Positions 19,550 through 20,412 of a DNA stretch of 20,412 nt are shown piece after piece. A model generated the notes under the pieces. That model did no database searches and was not told where the DNA came from. It worked only from the letters and a program-made list of their open reading frames with translations. Location of the stretch: positions 22,620 through 43,031 of the forward strand of contig JBNGIS010009513.1 of assembly GCA_049999725.1 (NCBI GenBank), in the 5' to 3' direction. The stretch is from Haplomitrium mnioides. Taxonomy: Eukaryota > Marchantiophyta > Haplomitriopsida > Calobryales. Each line of letters begins with the position of its first letter. Within the stretch, counting starts at the first letter, position 1. The position numbers were made by a program, and so were the translations under genes.

Positions 19550-20039
19550 CTGAAAAAAAAGGAAGATAAGAATTCAACGTTAGAAAAAATAATGACCAGA
19601 CATAAAGAAACTGAAGAACTTAGAAAAAACAAGTTTGCAATTGACAAGGAGGTCCATGCGCACATGGACTCTGAGGTCCAAGCGCGAAAGGACTCTGAGG
19701 TCCATGCGCGCATGGACTTTGAGGTTCAAGCGTATGGACTCTGAGGTTCAAGCGCTTGGACCCTGAGGTCCAAGCGTGACTGTCTTCGAATTCCATGCGC
19801 GTCTTGACTATGAAGTCCATGCGCGCATGGACTTCACGGTTCTTACGCAACTGGATTTAAGAGTCCCTACTCGTAAGGACTTCAAGTTTTGAACGTTAAA
19901 ATGTAATGAAGAATAAACGGGAAATCACTAAGAGCTAGAATGGGCAGAAAAGTTAGGAAATGAGAAAAATGCAACAATCAGAAAACGAAAACCAGAAACT
20001 TAACTCGCGACAATGGAAAGAAACTTTCCAACGGTGTCT
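19550..20039 (-). other. Probable 5' leader/intron of the methylase gene
   Basis: On the minus strand a polypyrimidine tract and CAG (19558-19550) form a strong acceptor just before FTQYLAHFVDSYNDAK. Upstream to the TATA box at 20048 there is no long coding stretch with an ATG. The first exon may therefore be short or non-coding. A possible donor is CGAGTTAAGT near 20005, which is uncertain. The 24-bp palindrome array sits inside. Confidence 0.4.
19652..19880 (+). repeat. 24-bp tandem array of palindromes
   Basis: About ten units of 22-25 bp, each an 18-bp (or 16-bp) palindrome plus a GAG- or TGA-type spacer, start at 19652, 19676, 19700, 19724, 19746, 19768, 19791, 19815, 19839 and 19863. 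Two units are perfect palindromes, GTCCATGCGCGCATGGAC at 19700 and 19815. The unit at 19746 (GTTCAAGCGCTTGGAC) has changed both arms in a matching way. The consensus is the same as in the 37-bp arrays. Confidence 0.85.
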
Positions 20040-20048
20040 CTTTTATAG
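20040..20048 (-). promoter_or_regulatory. TATA box for the methylase gene
   Basis: The minus strand reads CTATAAAAG followed by AGACACC, a near-perfect plant TATA element. It points towards the methylase gene and lies about 490 bases before its first recognised exon. Confidence 0.55.
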
Positions 20049-20135
20049 CTAAATTTAAAAAAACATTTTTTCCCACCAAAAATTTATTCATGAAGCTCTT
20101 GACACGTAGGCTCGCCTGGTGCAAAAAAAAGTTAG

Positions 20136-20144
20136 TATATAAAG
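20136..20144 (+). promoter_or_regulatory. TATA box for the rightward reading frame
   Basis: TATATAAAG lies about 175 bases before the ATG at 20320, followed by a pyrimidine-rich leader. An ACGT core (GACACGTAG, about 20101) sits between the two opposed TATA boxes, which are about 90 bases apart. The layout is a two-way promoter. Confidence 0.5.
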
Positions 20145-20319
20145 CATTTTCCGTTTTCATCTTTCCAGTTTCTTTTTTTCATTTTCTTTCTTAAAAGTGC
20201 TTAAATTTGTCGTTTTAAAAAAAAACGGCAAAACTGCATCTTTTGAGAGTTATGTAAGAGTTTGATAATACTTGCTAGAATAGTTCTTTGAAATAATTGA
20301 GTTTTTGTTAGACTTTTCA

Positions 20320-20412
20320 ATGGTTGGAGTTCTTAAAGGCAAGAAGAGATTGGAATTTGAAGATTCATCTTCACAAAAGAGTGTTACTTTTGAGAAGCAG
20401 TTTGAGATTGAA
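20320..20412 (+). CDS. Start of an unknown protein, cut by the window end
   Basis: ATG at 20320 opens a frame of 31 codons that is still open at the last base. It begins MVGVLKGKKRLEFED, goes on to a Ser/Gln-rich segment and then a Lys/Glu-rich one. The G after ATG fits the plant start context; the base at -3 (T) does not. I do not recognise the protein. Support is the TATA box and leader upstream and the charged, non-random composition. The short length makes chance possible. Its position opposite the methylase gene suggests a partner gene of the same unit. Confidence 0.4.
   Translation, partial: MVGVLKGKKRLEFEDSSSQKSVTFEKQFEIE

Larger units (their letters stand above)
15779..20412 (-). mobile_element. 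Right copy of the methylase-bearing unit (runs off the window)
   Basis: Its 3' end matches the left unit (1-1781) inverted. It contains one end block, the 37-bp palindrome array, the ParB-methylase gene, an intron or leader with a 24-bp palindrome array, and a two-way promoter. A + strand reading frame starts at 20320. Introns are retained, so it is not a processed retrocopy. At 15779 it interrupts a Copia gag. That the region beyond 19549 belongs to the same unit is inferred from the shared palindrome family. Confidence 0.55.

Noticed and set aside
19466-19744. 92-codon + strand frame with repeats such as SEVHARMDFEVQA
   Set aside because: It is antisense to the first methylase exon and its acceptor, and the repeat peptide is only the translation of the palindrome array.

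Overview
The window reads as nuclear DNA of a land plant with a repeat-rich genome, possibly a large-genome non-angiosperm; the sequence does not let me name a taxon. It holds a decayed Ty3/Gypsy element, a decayed Ty1/Copia fragment, plant-type TATA boxes and spliceosomal introns. Most disabling mutations look like C-to-T decay of methylated DNA (CAG to TAG, CGA to TGA). No intact, full-length gene was found.

Layout. (1) 1-1781: the 3' end of a DNA-methylase pseudogene on the + strand, followed by a 1.2 kb tail with a palindromic tandem array and a duplicated ~256 bp AT-rich end block. (2) 1782-11582: a Ty3/Gypsy element without a chromodomain. Its 5' LTR is cut off at the start (1782-3401). 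The PBS, gag, protease, RT, RNase H and integrase follow in order, then the polypurine tract and a longer 3' LTR (9403-11582). (3) 11583-14179: AT-rich spacer with short tandem repeats and no recognisable gene. (4) 14180-15778: a minus-strand, 5'-truncated Ty1/Copia fragment (gag zinc knuckle to integrase). (5) 15779-20412: a second copy of the methylase unit in inverted orientation, with the tail, the 37-bp palindrome array, a multi-exon gene (16699-19549, minus) and an intron or leader holding a 24-bp palindrome array. A two-way promoter follows at about 20040-20144, and a short + strand reading frame starts at 20320 and runs off the window.

Main result. The minus-strand gene couples a ParB-like domain (GGNHSAVARQ) to an N4/N6-type DNA methylase (motif IV ADIPYG, then motif I DLCSGSGTS), a layout familiar from bacteria and phages but here split by introns. 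The two copies of its flanking unit end at the same base. In one case the unit abuts the interior of a Gypsy LTR, in the other the interior of a Copia gag. This is what two independent insertions of a mobile element would leave. I infer a transposable unit that carries the ParB-methylase gene, a divergent partner reading frame and arrays of an 18-bp palindrome (consensus GTCCATGCGCGCATGGAC). Its other terminus lies outside the window.

Both methylase copies are disabled: the left by two stops and a ruined motif I, the right by seven stops plus one formed across a predicted splice junction. The terminal catalytic exon of the right copy is fully open.
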